A stretch of DNA of 64,000 nt. It comes from Olsenella_K absiana (GTDB lineage Bacteria > Actinomycetota > Coriobacteriia > Coriobacteriales > Atopobiaceae). Below are positions 1 to 7,257 of this stretch, in pieces. Location of the stretch: contig NZ_JAZGJQ010000001.1 in assembly GCF_036408855.1 (NCBI RefSeq), forward strand, positions 124,001 through 188,000, in the 5' to 3' direction. Within the stretch, counting starts at the first letter, position 1. Every line of letters starts with the position of its first letter. Position numbers and translations under genes: made by a program. The notes below the pieces were generated by a model that made no database searches, was not told where the DNA came from, and was given only the letters and a program-made list of their open reading frames with translations.

Positions 1-776
1 CTGAGAGCGGCGTCGCGGCGCTCGAGGCGCGCCACCTCACGCTCTCGTGGGACGGCGAGCACGTGGTGGTGAGCGACGCGAGCCTGAGGCTCGACCCCGG
101 CGAGGTCGTCTGCATGGTCGGCAAGTCCGGCTGCGGTAAGACGACCATCCTCCACGCGCTCTCCGGCCTGACGATGCCCCGGGAGGGCAGGGTGCTCCTG
201 CACGGCGAGGACGTGACCGGCAGGCCGGGGCGCGTGAGCTACATGCTCCAGAAGGACCTGCTCCTGCCCTCCAAGACGATCGTGGACAACGTCTCGCTGC
301 CCCTGGTGGTGCGCGGGATGCCCAAGGCCGAGGCGCGCGAGAAGGCCGCGCCCCTCTTCGAGCGCTTCGGCCTGGCCGGTTGCGAGCGGCTATGGCCCTC
401 GCAGCTCTCCGGCGGCATGCGGCAGCGCGCCGCCTTCCTGAGGACCTACCTCATGGGCAACGACGTGATGCTCCTCGACGAGCCCTTCTCGGCCCTCGAC
501 GCCCTGACCAGGGTGGATATGCGCGACTGGTACTGCCGGATGGCGAAGGAGCTGAGGATCGCCACGCTGGCGATCACCCACGACGTGGACGAGGCCGTGA
601 GCATGGCGAACAGGATCTACGTGCTGGAGGGGACGCCCTCGGCGGGAGACCCCAGCCGCATCCGCGCCGAGCTCCGCGTGCCCCGGGGCGAGAAGGACCT
701 GAGCTCGGCGGAGTTCGCCCTCACCGAGGAGTTCCTCGCCTGCAAGCGCCAGGTCCTCTCGCTGCTCGGCAGGTAG
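1..776 (+). CDS. NitT/TauT-type ABC transporter ATP-binding protein (5' end missing)
   Basis: ATPase subunit of an importer of the nitrate/sulfonate/taurine/thiamine-precursor class; it would energise uptake through a membrane permease. The reading frame is open from base 3, so the true start lies before the window. Visible are Walker A (GKSGCGKTT), a Q-loop (MLQKD), the signature LSGGMRQR, Walker B (VMLLDEPFSALDA) and the H-loop (ITHD), in normal order and spacing. The partner permease and binding protein are presumably upstream, outside the window. A second system of the same class lies at 59-61.5 kb, but there the ATPase is fused to its permease. The substrate cannot be told from this subunit. 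It ends 17 bases before a convergent gene. Confidence 0.9.
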   Translation, partial: ESGVAALEARHLTLSWDGEHVVVSDASLRLDPGEVVCMVGKSGCGKTTILHALSGLTMPREGRVLLHGEDVTGRPGRVSYMLQKDLLLPSKTIVDNVSLPLVVRGMPKAEAREKAAPLFERFGLAGCERLWPSQLSGGMRQRAAFLRTYLMGNDVMLLDEPFSALDALTRVDMRDWYCRMAKELRIATLAITHDVDEAVSMANRIYVLEGTPSAGDPSRIRAELRVPRGEKDLSSAEFALTEEFLACKRQVLSLLGR

Positions 777-793
777 CGTCGCCAGCGGGTCGC

Positions 794-2221
794 CTAGACC
801 GTCGTCCTGAAGCGGCGGTCGGTGAGCGCGCGGGCGACGATGAGCCCGAGGGGGAGCGCCAGCACCATGAACGCCGCGTTGAACAGCCACGACGCCCCGT
901 CGGCGCTGTTGCCGAGGGCGAGGTTGTAGACGGCACGGTACATGTAGAGGCCGGGCACCATGATCACGATGGACGGCACCGTGAGCGAGATCCTGGGGTA
1001 GCCGACGCGTCGCTGAACGGCCGAGGCGAGAAGCCCCGCCACGAGCGCGCCCAGGAAGCTCGCGAGCGAGGGCGCGCAGCCGGCGAGGTCCACGAGCTCG
1101 AGCCTCAGCGTGTTGGAGACGGCGCCGATCGAGGCGGCGGTCGCCGCCATCCGGGGCGTGCTGTTGAACATCTGCGAGAAGCCGAAGACGCCCACGAAGC
1201 TCATGGCGACCCGGAGCAGCGCCCGCGCCAGCGGGTCGAGCGCCACCCCCTGCAGGTCGCCCGGGGCAAAGCCCGCGAGGGTCGCCACGACCCAGCCCGT
1301 GAAGGTCGCGGTCGTGATGATGACGAGGGCGTAGGAGATGCGCTCGATGCCGGAGCGCATGTCGGACTTGGCGAGGTCGATGCCGCCCGTGATCAGCGGG
1401 AAGCCGGGGATGATGAAGAGCATCGCGCAGGCGTAGGCGGACTCGTGCAGCGGGCTCAGCCCGAAGAGCCGCTCGAGCAGCAGGTAGCCGCAGACGGCGG
1501 CGAGGCAGGCGAGCGCCACCGACGCCATCACGTTGGGGACGAGCGAGACGCGCCGGTCGATCAGGTGGCGCCTGAACCAGTTGCCCACGAAGGCGCCGAC
1601 GAGCGAGACGAGCATCTCGATCGGCCCGCCCCCGAGCAGGAAGGTGAAGGCGGCGCAGGCGGCTCCGGAGGAGAGCCCTGCCTGGAGGGGGGTGTAGTTG
1701 CCCCTCATGGAGCAGATCTCGTCGAGGGTGGCGTGGGCCTCCGCGAGGGTCAGGTCGTCGCGCTCGCAGAACTCGCGCACGAACCTGCTCAGGCGGTCGA
1801 GCCGGTCGGTGTTCACGCCCGTCGTGGGCAGGGAGTAGGAGGCGCTCGTGCGCTCGGCGCCGCGGGAGCAGGTGTAGCTGATCGACGTCAGGCCGGCGTC
1901 GACCGTACAGGAGAGGGAGAGCTTGCGCGCGACCGCGTTCATCGACTCGATGACCCTCCAGGCGCCCGTCCCCACCGAGAGCATCGAGATGCCGACCCGG
2001 CCGACGAGGCGCGCCTGGTCGTCGAAGGTGGCCTCCGTGACGAGCACCGCCGACTCCCCGCCGCCGTGCCATTCCGGGGCCATGCGGTGGCTGACGCTCG
2101 CGTCGTGGCAGGGGTAGCAGGCGCCGGGACGCGAGCCGGCCGCGTCACCTGGGGCCCGCGTCCCGGCGCTGGCGCGCCCTGCCGTCCTCGCCTCGGACCC
2201 TCGCCTCTCGGTGTCGCTCAT
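794..2221 (-). CDS. ThrE-like threonine/serine exporter family membrane protein
   Basis: Predicted 475-residue integral membrane protein of the ThrE family (DUF1212 N-terminal part followed by a DUF3815-type membrane part), which in Corynebacterium exports threonine and serine. A hydrophilic N-terminus of about 60 residues precedes the conserved cytoplasmic-like domain (about residues 65-200), then roughly ten hydrophobic segments run to the C-terminus. The start is placed at the ATG complementary to 2219-2221 because GGGAGAGG lies six bases upstream; a more upstream ATG in frame lacks a ribosome site. Single-chain ThrE proteins of this length are usual in actinobacteria. The substrate is inferred from family only. 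Confidence 0.8.
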   Translation of the reverse strand: MSDTERRGSEARTAGRASAGTRAPGDAAGSRPGACYPCHDASVSHRMAPEWHGGGESAVLVTEATFDDQARLVGRVGISMLSVGTGAWRVIESMNAVARKLSLSCTVDAGLTSISYTCSRGAERTSASYSLPTTGVNTDRLDRLSRFVREFCERDDLTLAEAHATLDEICSMRGNYTPLQAGLSSGAACAAFTFLLGGGPIEMLVSLVGAFVGNWFRRHLIDRRVSLVPNVMASVALACLAAVCGYLLLERLFGLSPLHESAYACAMLFIIPGFPLITGGIDLAKSDMRSGIERISYALVIITTATFTGWVVATLAGFAPGDLQGVALDPLARALLRVAMSFVGVFGFSQMFNSTPRMAATAASIGAVSNTLRLELVDLAGCAPSLASFLGALVAGLLASAVQRRVGYPRISLTVPSIVIMVPGLYMYRAVYNLALGNSADGASWLFNAAFMVLALPLGLIVARALTDRRFRTTV

Positions 2222-2281
2222 GGAGTGCCTCTCCCGTCGCCGTCCCTCCGCCTGTCGTACGAGCACGCCGGACGGAGGCGG

Positions 2282-2322
2282 CCCGCCCGGGCAGTACTAG
2301 GGATACACCTCGCCCGGGCGGG
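2282..2322. promoter_or_regulatory. 11-bp inverted repeat upstream of the ThrE-like gene
   Basis: The arms CCCGCCCGGGC (2282-2292) and GCCCGGGCGGG (2312-2322) are exact inverted copies separated by 19 bases. The element lies about 60-100 bases upstream of the ThrE-like start, so it could be an operator or a leader hairpin. No function can be assigned from sequence alone. Confidence 0.4.
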
Positions 2323-2353
2323 TCGCAACCGGCCGCCTCGGATGTCCATGAGA

Positions 2354-2386
2354 CGCCCCCCTCGTGAGGGCGTCACGAGGGGGGCG
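2354..2386 (-). terminator. Strong 14-bp hairpin, probable terminator of the serine-rich protein gene
   Basis: Perfect 14-bp arms (2354-2367 and 2373-2386) surround the five-base loop GGGCG. It lies 42 bases past the stop of the minus-strand gene at 2428-3741. No clear U-tract follows on the minus strand, so termination is inferred from stem strength and position. Confidence 0.5.
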
Positions 2387-2427
2387 GCGGACCCGTAGGG
2401 GAGTGCGGTGCGCGGCGGGTTGCTAGC

Positions 2428-3741
2428 CTAGCTCGCCGCCTGCGAGGAAGTGCTTCCGGAGGTGCTGCCCGTGGAGGAGGAATTGGCGCTCGAGTCCGAC
2501 TTAGAGCCCGAGCCGGAGCCGCCGTTCGACGTACCGGTGCCGGAGGAGCTTCCGGAGCCGTCCGACGAGGTGTTGCCGGAGCCCGAGGTGCCGACGTTGG
2601 CGCCGCCTCCGGCCGCGGTGGAGCCGGTGCTGGTCGAGCCCGTGGAGGAGGAGCCCGAGGAAGAGGAGCCCGAGGACGAGGAACTCGAGGCGGTCGAGCC
2701 GGTAGAGGTACCGGTCGAGCCCGAGCCCGTGCCGCTGGAGCCGCCGGTGCTCGCAGACGCCGAGTCGGCCGCGGTGCCCTGGGAGGTGGAGGCGTCTCCC
2801 GTGGCGGCCTTCGAGGAGCCGCCCTTCTCGGACGAGCTCGCCTCGCCGCTGGTCGACGTGGCCGACGAGGAGCCCTTGCCTGCGTCCGTCGTGTCCTCGA
2901 CCACGGGGGCGGATACGATCGACTGGGTCTTGGGGCCGATGCCCGAGCCCCCGGTCGCGAAGCTCACGACGGCCGCGGTCGCGAGGACCACGGCGACCGA
3001 CGCCACGACGGCGACCAGGATGCCGCGCCTGCGCACCACGGCGGCGCGCGAGGCCTCGCGTGCCGCGACCGCCTCGTGCATCTCGGGGGTGACGTAGGGC
3101 GTGCCGGAGTCGGCGACCTCGCCGTAGCCCTGGGCGAACGAGCCGCGCGTCGCATCTGCGGCGTCGAGCTGGCTGGAGTCCATCACCCCTGCGATCTGCT
3201 GGGAGCCGATGCCCGAGCCGCTCGCGACGTCCTTGAGCTTCTCGCCCGCCTTGGAGGCGAGACGGGTGTAGAGCTGGGTCGCGATTGAGGAGATGCCGGC
3301 GCCGACGGCGATGCCGATGAGCGAGCCGCCGATGCCGATGCTCGAGGAGAGCAGGAGCGAGGTCACCGCCGAGAGGACCGAGCCCACGACGAGCGAGATG
3401 GAGACGGGATGGGCGTCCTCGCCGGAGTCCGGCTGGGAGGCACCGGGCGCGCCGGCGGGCGCCTGCTGACCGAGGGCGGAGGGCTGGCCGTAGGGCGCTG
3501 CCTGGCCGAAGGCGGCCCGCTGGGTCATGGGGACGGAGGTGCGCGTCGCGTCCGCCGCCCCCTTGGCGCGGGGCCCCTGCGCGCCGTCCTGGCGCAGGCG
3601 GACCCTGCGGGGCCGCTCGGAGCGCGCCCTCGCGGCCGCGCTGCCGGAGGCCCCGGCGGCGCGGCCGGCCTGTGCGGGGGCGCCCCAGGCCATCGTGGTC
3701 TGAGCGTCGCTTCTCGACTGGTCATCAGTGTTCAAGGACAT
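2428..3741 (-). CDS. Unknown membrane protein with serine/glycine-rich surface tail
   Basis: Predicted 437-residue protein that I do not recognise. Residues 1-110 are Ala/Arg/Gln/Pro-rich and look disordered. Residues about 113-155 form a glycine-rich hydrophobic stretch resembling one or two glycine-zipper helices. A basic segment (VVRRRG) precedes a clear membrane helix at about 240-263. Residues 290-437 are almost entirely Ser, Gly, Thr, Ala and Asn. The layout suggests a membrane-anchored protein whose long C-terminal tail is exposed outside the cell. AAGGAAGG six bases upstream supports the ATG start. Low-complexity composition makes homology claims unsafe. It is transcribed alone and followed by a strong hairpin. 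Confidence 0.7.
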   Translation of the reverse strand: MSLNTDDQSRSDAQTTMAWGAPAQAGRAAGASGSAAARARSERPRRVRLRQDGAQGPRAKGAADATRTSVPMTQRAAFGQAAPYGQPSALGQQAPAGAPGASQPDSGEDAHPVSISLVVGSVLSAVTSLLLSSSIGIGGSLIGIAVGAGISSIATQLYTRLASKAGEKLKDVASGSGIGSQQIAGVMDSSQLDAADATRGSFAQGYGEVADSGTPYVTPEMHEAVAAREASRAAVVRRRGILVAVVASVAVVLATAAVVSFATGGSGIGPKTQSIVSAPVVEDTTDAGKGSSSATSTSGEASSSEKGGSSKAATGDASTSQGTAADSASASTGGSSGTGSGSTGTSTGSTASSSSSSGSSSSGSSSTGSTSTGSTAAGGGANVGTSGSGNTSSDGSGSSSGTGTSNGGSGSGSKSDSSANSSSTGSTSGSTSSQAAS

Positions 3742-3960
3742 GTGCCTTCCTTAGGTCGAATGAGCCACCCGTGAATTAGCTACCCAGTCTAGAGGGCGCG
3801 GCGACGCGCCCCACGAAGCACAGAAAGCTGCCATAGCTCCTACATGTGCCCAGCTACCGCGCGTCCGGGCACGTCCCTGGCGAAGGTGCGCAGGGAGGCG
3901 GGGGGCGCGGGCGCCTGGTCCGTGGGTGGCTCGCGCGGCCTGGATTGTGGGTGAAAACGC

Positions 3961-4034
3961 TATGATGCGGCCCTCGTGGCGGCTATGATTAGGGGAAGTG
4001 CGGCAGCACTGCCGTAGTCCCTATGTCAGGAGGT
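3961..4034 (+). promoter_or_regulatory. fba promoter region with two TATGAT boxes and a short palindrome
   Basis: Two candidate -10 hexamers TATGAT occur at 3961-3966 and 3984-3989; neither has a good -35 at 17 bases. CGGCAG-CA-CTGCCG (4001-4014), a perfect short inverted repeat, follows the second and would lie at the 5' end of the message. AGGAGG at 4028-4033 is the ribosome site that fixes the fba start at 4038. Confidence 0.45.
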
Positions 4035-4037
4035 ATC

Positions 4038-4913
4038 ATGCTCGTTAACGCAGCAGGCATGCTCAAGGCAGCCAAGGCGGGCCACTATGGGATCGCCGCC
4101 TTCAACACGAACGACCTCGAATGGACTCGCTCTATCCTGACCGCCGCCGAGGAGACCCAGTCCCCGGTCATCATCCAGTGCACCTCCGGCGCTGCCAAGT
4201 GGCAGAAGGGCTTCAAGGTCGTCGCCGACGTCGTGCGCGACATGCTCGACTCCATGGACATCACCGTCCCGGTCGCCCTTCACCTCGACCACGGCTCCTA
4301 CGAGGACTGCTTCAAGTGCATCGACGCCGGCTTCACCTCAATCATGTACGACGGCTCGCACGAGGCCGAGTTCCAGACCAACATCGACCATACCAAGGAG
4401 CTCGTGAAGCTCGCCCACCGGAAGGGCCTCTCCATCGAGGCTGAGGTCGGCGGCATCGGCGGTACCGAGGACGGCGTGACGGCCGAGGGCGAGCTGGCCG
4501 ACCCCGCGCAGTGCGAGGCCATCGCCAACCTGGGCGTCGACTTCCTGGCCTGCGGCATCGGCAACATCCACGGCCCGTACCCCGCGGACTGGAAGGGCCT
4601 GAACTTCGACCAGCTCGCCGCCATCCAGGAGAGGACCGGCGACCTGCCGCTCGTCCTGCACGGTGGCTCCGGCATCCCCAAGGAGCAGGTCCTGAAGGCC
4701 GTCTCCCTGGGCGTGGCCAAGATCAACATCAACACCGAGCTCCAGCTCTCCTTCCACTCCGCCATGCGCGCCTACGTGGAGAGCGGCAAGGACCTCGAGG
4801 GCAAGAACTACGACCCGCGCAAGTTCCTGAAGCCGGGCTTCGACGCCATCACCGAGACCGCCGAGGGCCTCATCCGCGATTTCGGCTCTGACGGCAAGGG
4901 CTGGAACTTCTAG
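4038..4913 (+). CDS. fba: Class II fructose-1,6-bisphosphate aldolase
   Basis: Cytoplasmic zinc-dependent aldolase that interconverts fructose-1,6-bisphosphate with dihydroxyacetone phosphate and glyceraldehyde-3-phosphate in glycolysis. The 291 residues cover the whole TIM barrel. Class II marks are visible: HLDHGSYED with the catalytic aspartate and a zinc histidine, the acidic loop IEAEVGGIGG, the histidine of GIGNIHGPYP, the phosphate-binding HGGSGIP and the C-terminal strand ININTELQ. An ATG 15 bases upstream is in frame, but the ATG at 4038 is preceded by AGGAGG at optimal spacing and gives the standard family N-terminus MLVNAAGM. The gene stands alone with its own promoter region and terminator. 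It could act on a related substrate such as tagatose bisphosphate, but glycolytic aldolase is the likelier role. Confidence 0.95.
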   Translation: MLVNAAGMLKAAKAGHYGIAAFNTNDLEWTRSILTAAEETQSPVIIQCTSGAAKWQKGFKVVADVVRDMLDSMDITVPVALHLDHGSYEDCFKCIDAGFTSIMYDGSHEAEFQTNIDHTKELVKLAHRKGLSIEAEVGGIGGTEDGVTAEGELADPAQCEAIANLGVDFLACGIGNIHGPYPADWKGLNFDQLAAIQERTGDLPLVLHGGSGIPKEQVLKAVSLGVAKININTELQLSFHSAMRAYVESGKDLEGKNYDPRKFLKPGFDAITETAEGLIRDFGSDGKGWNF

Positions 4914-5267
4914 TCCCTGCTGTTGAGGCGGCATAGATCGACGCCAGTGGAGGGCGCCGGGACCCTCGCGTGTGTCCGCGCCCTTCGAGGGAACCTACGT
5001 TGATTCATGAGGGGTCGGCCTTCGGGCCGGCCCCTTTGTCGTGCCGGGCCCTCGCATGCCCCGAGGGGCTGCGCCTCAGCCCAGCCGCGCCGCCGGACAA
5101 GCCTCGCCGTGCCCGTCGGGCGCCGCAGGCCGAATCAGACCGTGACACGCCCCCCTCTGCTCCCAATACTGAAGACATGCTGAAGATGACGTCCTACCGG
5201 CTGCCCTGGCCGCTTGCCAGGCGCGCACATCCGGATCCGATTCAGAGCCGAGGAAGAGGAGGACGAG
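4914..5267. other. Intergenic region after fba
   Basis: The first third holds the fba terminator (5011-5040). The remaining 227 bases up to the lipobox protein show no gene, no convincing promoter hexamers and no repeats that I can support; the composition stays GC-rich apart from a small AT-richer patch around 5155-5190. Confidence 0.5.
5011..5040 (+). terminator. Intrinsic terminator of fba
   Basis: A 10-bp stem (5011-5020 with 5025-5034, one G-U pair) closes on a TTCG tetraloop and is followed by TTTGTC. Confidence 0.85.
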
Positions 5268-6125
5268 ATGCGCTTCTCCGATCGCGGGAGGGAAGCCCAC
5301 GACGGGGCGAGGTCCCACCAAGGATGCGACGGGGACCCCGCTGGCCTCGGCGCAGAGGCGTGCCCGTTCGGGACCGTGCCCGCCTCTGGGCCGTCCGCAC
5401 CGGGGACCGCGAGGAGGAGGGCGCCGAGATGGGCCGTCGCGCTCGTGGCGGCCCTGGTCCTGCCCAACGTGGTCCTGGGGACATGCCTGCTGTCGGGGTG
5501 CGCGGACCGGGCGGTGGGCATCGTGCGCCAGTCGACGGCGAGGCCGATCGACGAGCAGGGGTCGGCCACGAGGGACGCGGACGATGGTGGCGGCTCGGTC
5601 GCAGGCGGGATGGCTGACGAGGGCGGCGACCCCGAGGCGGACACGGACTCGGACGACGAGTCCTACGTGGTCCGCGCGAGGAGCTTCCAGTTCTCCCTGC
5701 CCGAATACTGGCGCGGCAAGGTGGACGTGATGGTGGACGGCGACGAGGCCAGGATCTACCCCAAGTGCTGCTCCCCGCTCGGCGGCCAAGACGACGTGAC
5801 GCCCCTCGCGAGGCTCGAGTTCGAGGACGGTAAGGTGGCGGAGAACGCCGGCGACATCGGCAACTCTCTGGTGTACAGTCAGACGCTCGGTGACAGCCAC
5901 GTCGAGGTGTGGACTACCAACTGGCCCTGGATCATCACGAGCGGCAGCGGCGGTGTCAAGGGGCCCAAGGGACGCGGGCAGCTGAGCGAGTTCGTGGACT
6001 TGTCGAGCGGCGGGGCGCTCACTTACATAGAGGCGATGGGCCTGGGCGACCGGGACGCGTCCGTGAGCTCCGCCACGAACGACTACCTCGGCGGCGTGGA
6101 CTGGGACATCAAGGCGACGGGGTAA
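5268..6125 (+). CDS. Membrane-anchored or lipoprotein-like protein of unknown function
   Basis: Predicted 285-residue protein that I do not recognise. About 53 hydrophilic residues precede a hydrophobic segment at about 54-77 that ends in the lipobox-like LSGC (cysteine 78). An acidic, glycine-rich linker follows (about 80-140), then a compact domain to the C-terminus that starts near SFQFSLPEYWRG. That C-terminal part resembles the secreted or lipoprotein domains often seen in Coriobacteriia, but no enzymatic motif is visible. An ATG 54 bases upstream is also in frame; 5268 is preferred because GAGGAGGA lies seven bases before it. The long cytoplasmic N-terminus before the lipobox is unusual for a lipoprotein, so simple membrane anchoring is an alternative. 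Confidence 0.7.
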   Translation: MRFSDRGREAHDGARSHQGCDGDPAGLGAEACPFGTVPASGPSAPGTARRRAPRWAVALVAALVLPNVVLGTCLLSGCADRAVGIVRQSTARPIDEQGSATRDADDGGGSVAGGMADEGGDPEADTDSDDESYVVRARSFQFSLPEYWRGKVDVMVDGDEARIYPKCCSPLGGQDDVTPLARLEFEDGKVAENAGDIGNSLVYSQTLGDSHVEVWTTNWPWIITSGSGGVKGPKGRGQLSEFVDLSSGGALTYIEAMGLGDRDASVSSATNDYLGGVDWDIKATG

Positions 6126-6161
6126 GGCGGGAGCCGCGACGTCAGCCGCGCCCCCCGCGTC

Positions 6162-6665
6162 TCAGCACTCGCCTCGTCCGGCGCGGGTGCGCGCCCTGCC
6201 GGAGCGGCTGCCCTTGGGGTGCCAGTCCGTGAGGCCCTCGATCTCGTTCTGGTCGTTGCGGCGGTTGATGATGTCCGCGAGGGTCTTGCTGTCGAGGTAC
6301 TCCGCCATGACCTTGCCGAGGTCGCGCCAGACCGTGACGGTGGGGCAGGTGTTGATGATGGGGCAGATCTCGTCGTTGGTGCAGTCGAGGCAGGCCACGG
6401 GGGCGAGGGAGCCCTCGGCCGCCCGGAGGATCTGGCCGAGGGTGTAGTCCTCGGGCCTGCGCGTGAGCCGGTAGCCGCCGCCCTTGCCGCGCTGGCTCTC
6501 CACGTAGCCGGCCTTGTGCATGAGCGAGATCACCTGCTCGAGGTACTTGCGCGAGATGTTCTGCCTCCTCGAGACATCGCCGAGTGAGATCCATCCGTCG
6601 TGCGTGGCCAGGTCGGCCATGGCGCGTAGGGCGTACTTGCCCTTGGTGGAGAACATGCCAGACAT
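6162..6665 (-). CDS. Rrf2-family transcriptional regulator (IscR/SufR-like)
   Basis: Predicted 167-residue DNA-binding regulator of the Rrf2 family. A winged helix-turn-helix fills residues 3-80 (YALRAMADLA, SRKYLEQV, KGGGYRL), followed by the dimerisation helix. Cysteines 92, 95, 101 and 107 lie in the loop where IscR-type members bind a [2Fe-2S] cluster, so it probably senses Fe-S status. The start at 6665 is supported by AAGGGAG; an ATG six codons upstream has no ribosome site. It lies downstream of sufU in the same direction, 127 bases away, separated by a very strong hairpin. The inferred role is control of the suf operon, probably through the palindrome at 12001-12024. Confidence 0.9.
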   Translation of the reverse strand: MSGMFSTKGKYALRAMADLATHDGWISLGDVSRRQNISRKYLEQVISLMHKAGYVESQRGKGGGYRLTRRPEDYTLGQILRAAEGSLAPVACLDCTNDEICPIINTCPTVTVWRDLGKVMAEYLDSKTLADIINRRNDQNEIEGLTDWHPKGSRSGRARTRAGRGEC

Positions 6666-6700
6666 CTCGCGCTCCCTTCGCATCGTGGTCTGGTCGGGTG

Positions 6701-6742
6701 CGGCCCGGACCTGCCGACCACATGGTGGGCAGGTCCGGGCCG
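6701..6742 (-). terminator. 15-bp hairpin between sufU and the Rrf2 gene
   Basis: Perfect 15-bp arms at 6701-6715 and 6728-6742, with further partial pairing in the 12-base loop, make a nearly palindromic 42-base element. There is no U-tract. It may reduce read-through from suf into the regulator gene or stabilise the suf message 3' end. Confidence 0.6.
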
Positions 6743-6792
6743 AATGGTGCGGGGCGCTCGGCGCGGCCCGGAGGCTGCGGCGCTCCCGGGCG

Positions 6793-7257
6793 CTAAGCGC
6801 CCTCGGTCGTGCTCGCCTCCGAGGACGCGCCCTTGAGCATCTCGGAGAGGGTGCGCCAGGCGAGCTCCGCGCACTTGACGCGCGCGGGCATGTGGCTCAC
6901 GTCCTTGAGCATGGCGGCCTCGTCGAGGTCCTCGTCGAGCTTCTCCGCGTCGGTCTCCTTGCCGGTGACCATGTCCTTGAAGAGCTCGCAGAGGGCGACG
7001 GCCTCCTCGGGGGTCTTGCCGACCATGAGGTCGCTCATCATGTCGGCCGACGCCATGGAGACGGCGCAGCCGTGTCCGGTGTAGGCCGCCTCCTCGATCC
7101 TGCCGTCGTCGCCGAGCCTCACCTTGAGGTGCAGCTCGTCGCCGCAGCTCGGGTTGACGCCGTCGTGCTCGCAGGTGCAGGCTCCCATGTCGTACTTGTA
7201 GTCGGGGTGCGCGACGTGGTCCATGAACTGAGCGTTGTACAGGCTAGTTACGTCCAT
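6793..7257 (-). CDS. sufU: SufU, zinc-dependent sulfur acceptor for SufS
   Basis: Cytoplasmic sulfur-transfer protein of the NifU/IscU fold that takes persulfide sulfur from SufS in SUF Fe-S cluster assembly. Residues C38 (NPSCGDE, with D40), C64 (GHGCAVS) and C129 (RVKCAEL) match the zinc ligands of Bacillus SufU. The 18-20 residue insertion between the second and third cysteines that separates SufU from IscU is present. At 154 residues it has the normal length. Its start lies inside the end of sufS (14-base overlap), so translation is probably coupled. A C-terminal Ser/Ala/Thr tail of about ten residues is not conserved in the family. Confidence 0.95.
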   Translation of the reverse strand: MDVTSLYNAQFMDHVAHPDYKYDMGACTCEHDGVNPSCGDELHLKVRLGDDGRIEEAAYTGHGCAVSMASADMMSDLMVGKTPEEAVALCELFKDMVTGKETDAEKLDEDLDEAAMLKDVSHMPARVKCAELAWRTLSEMLKGASSEASTTEGA

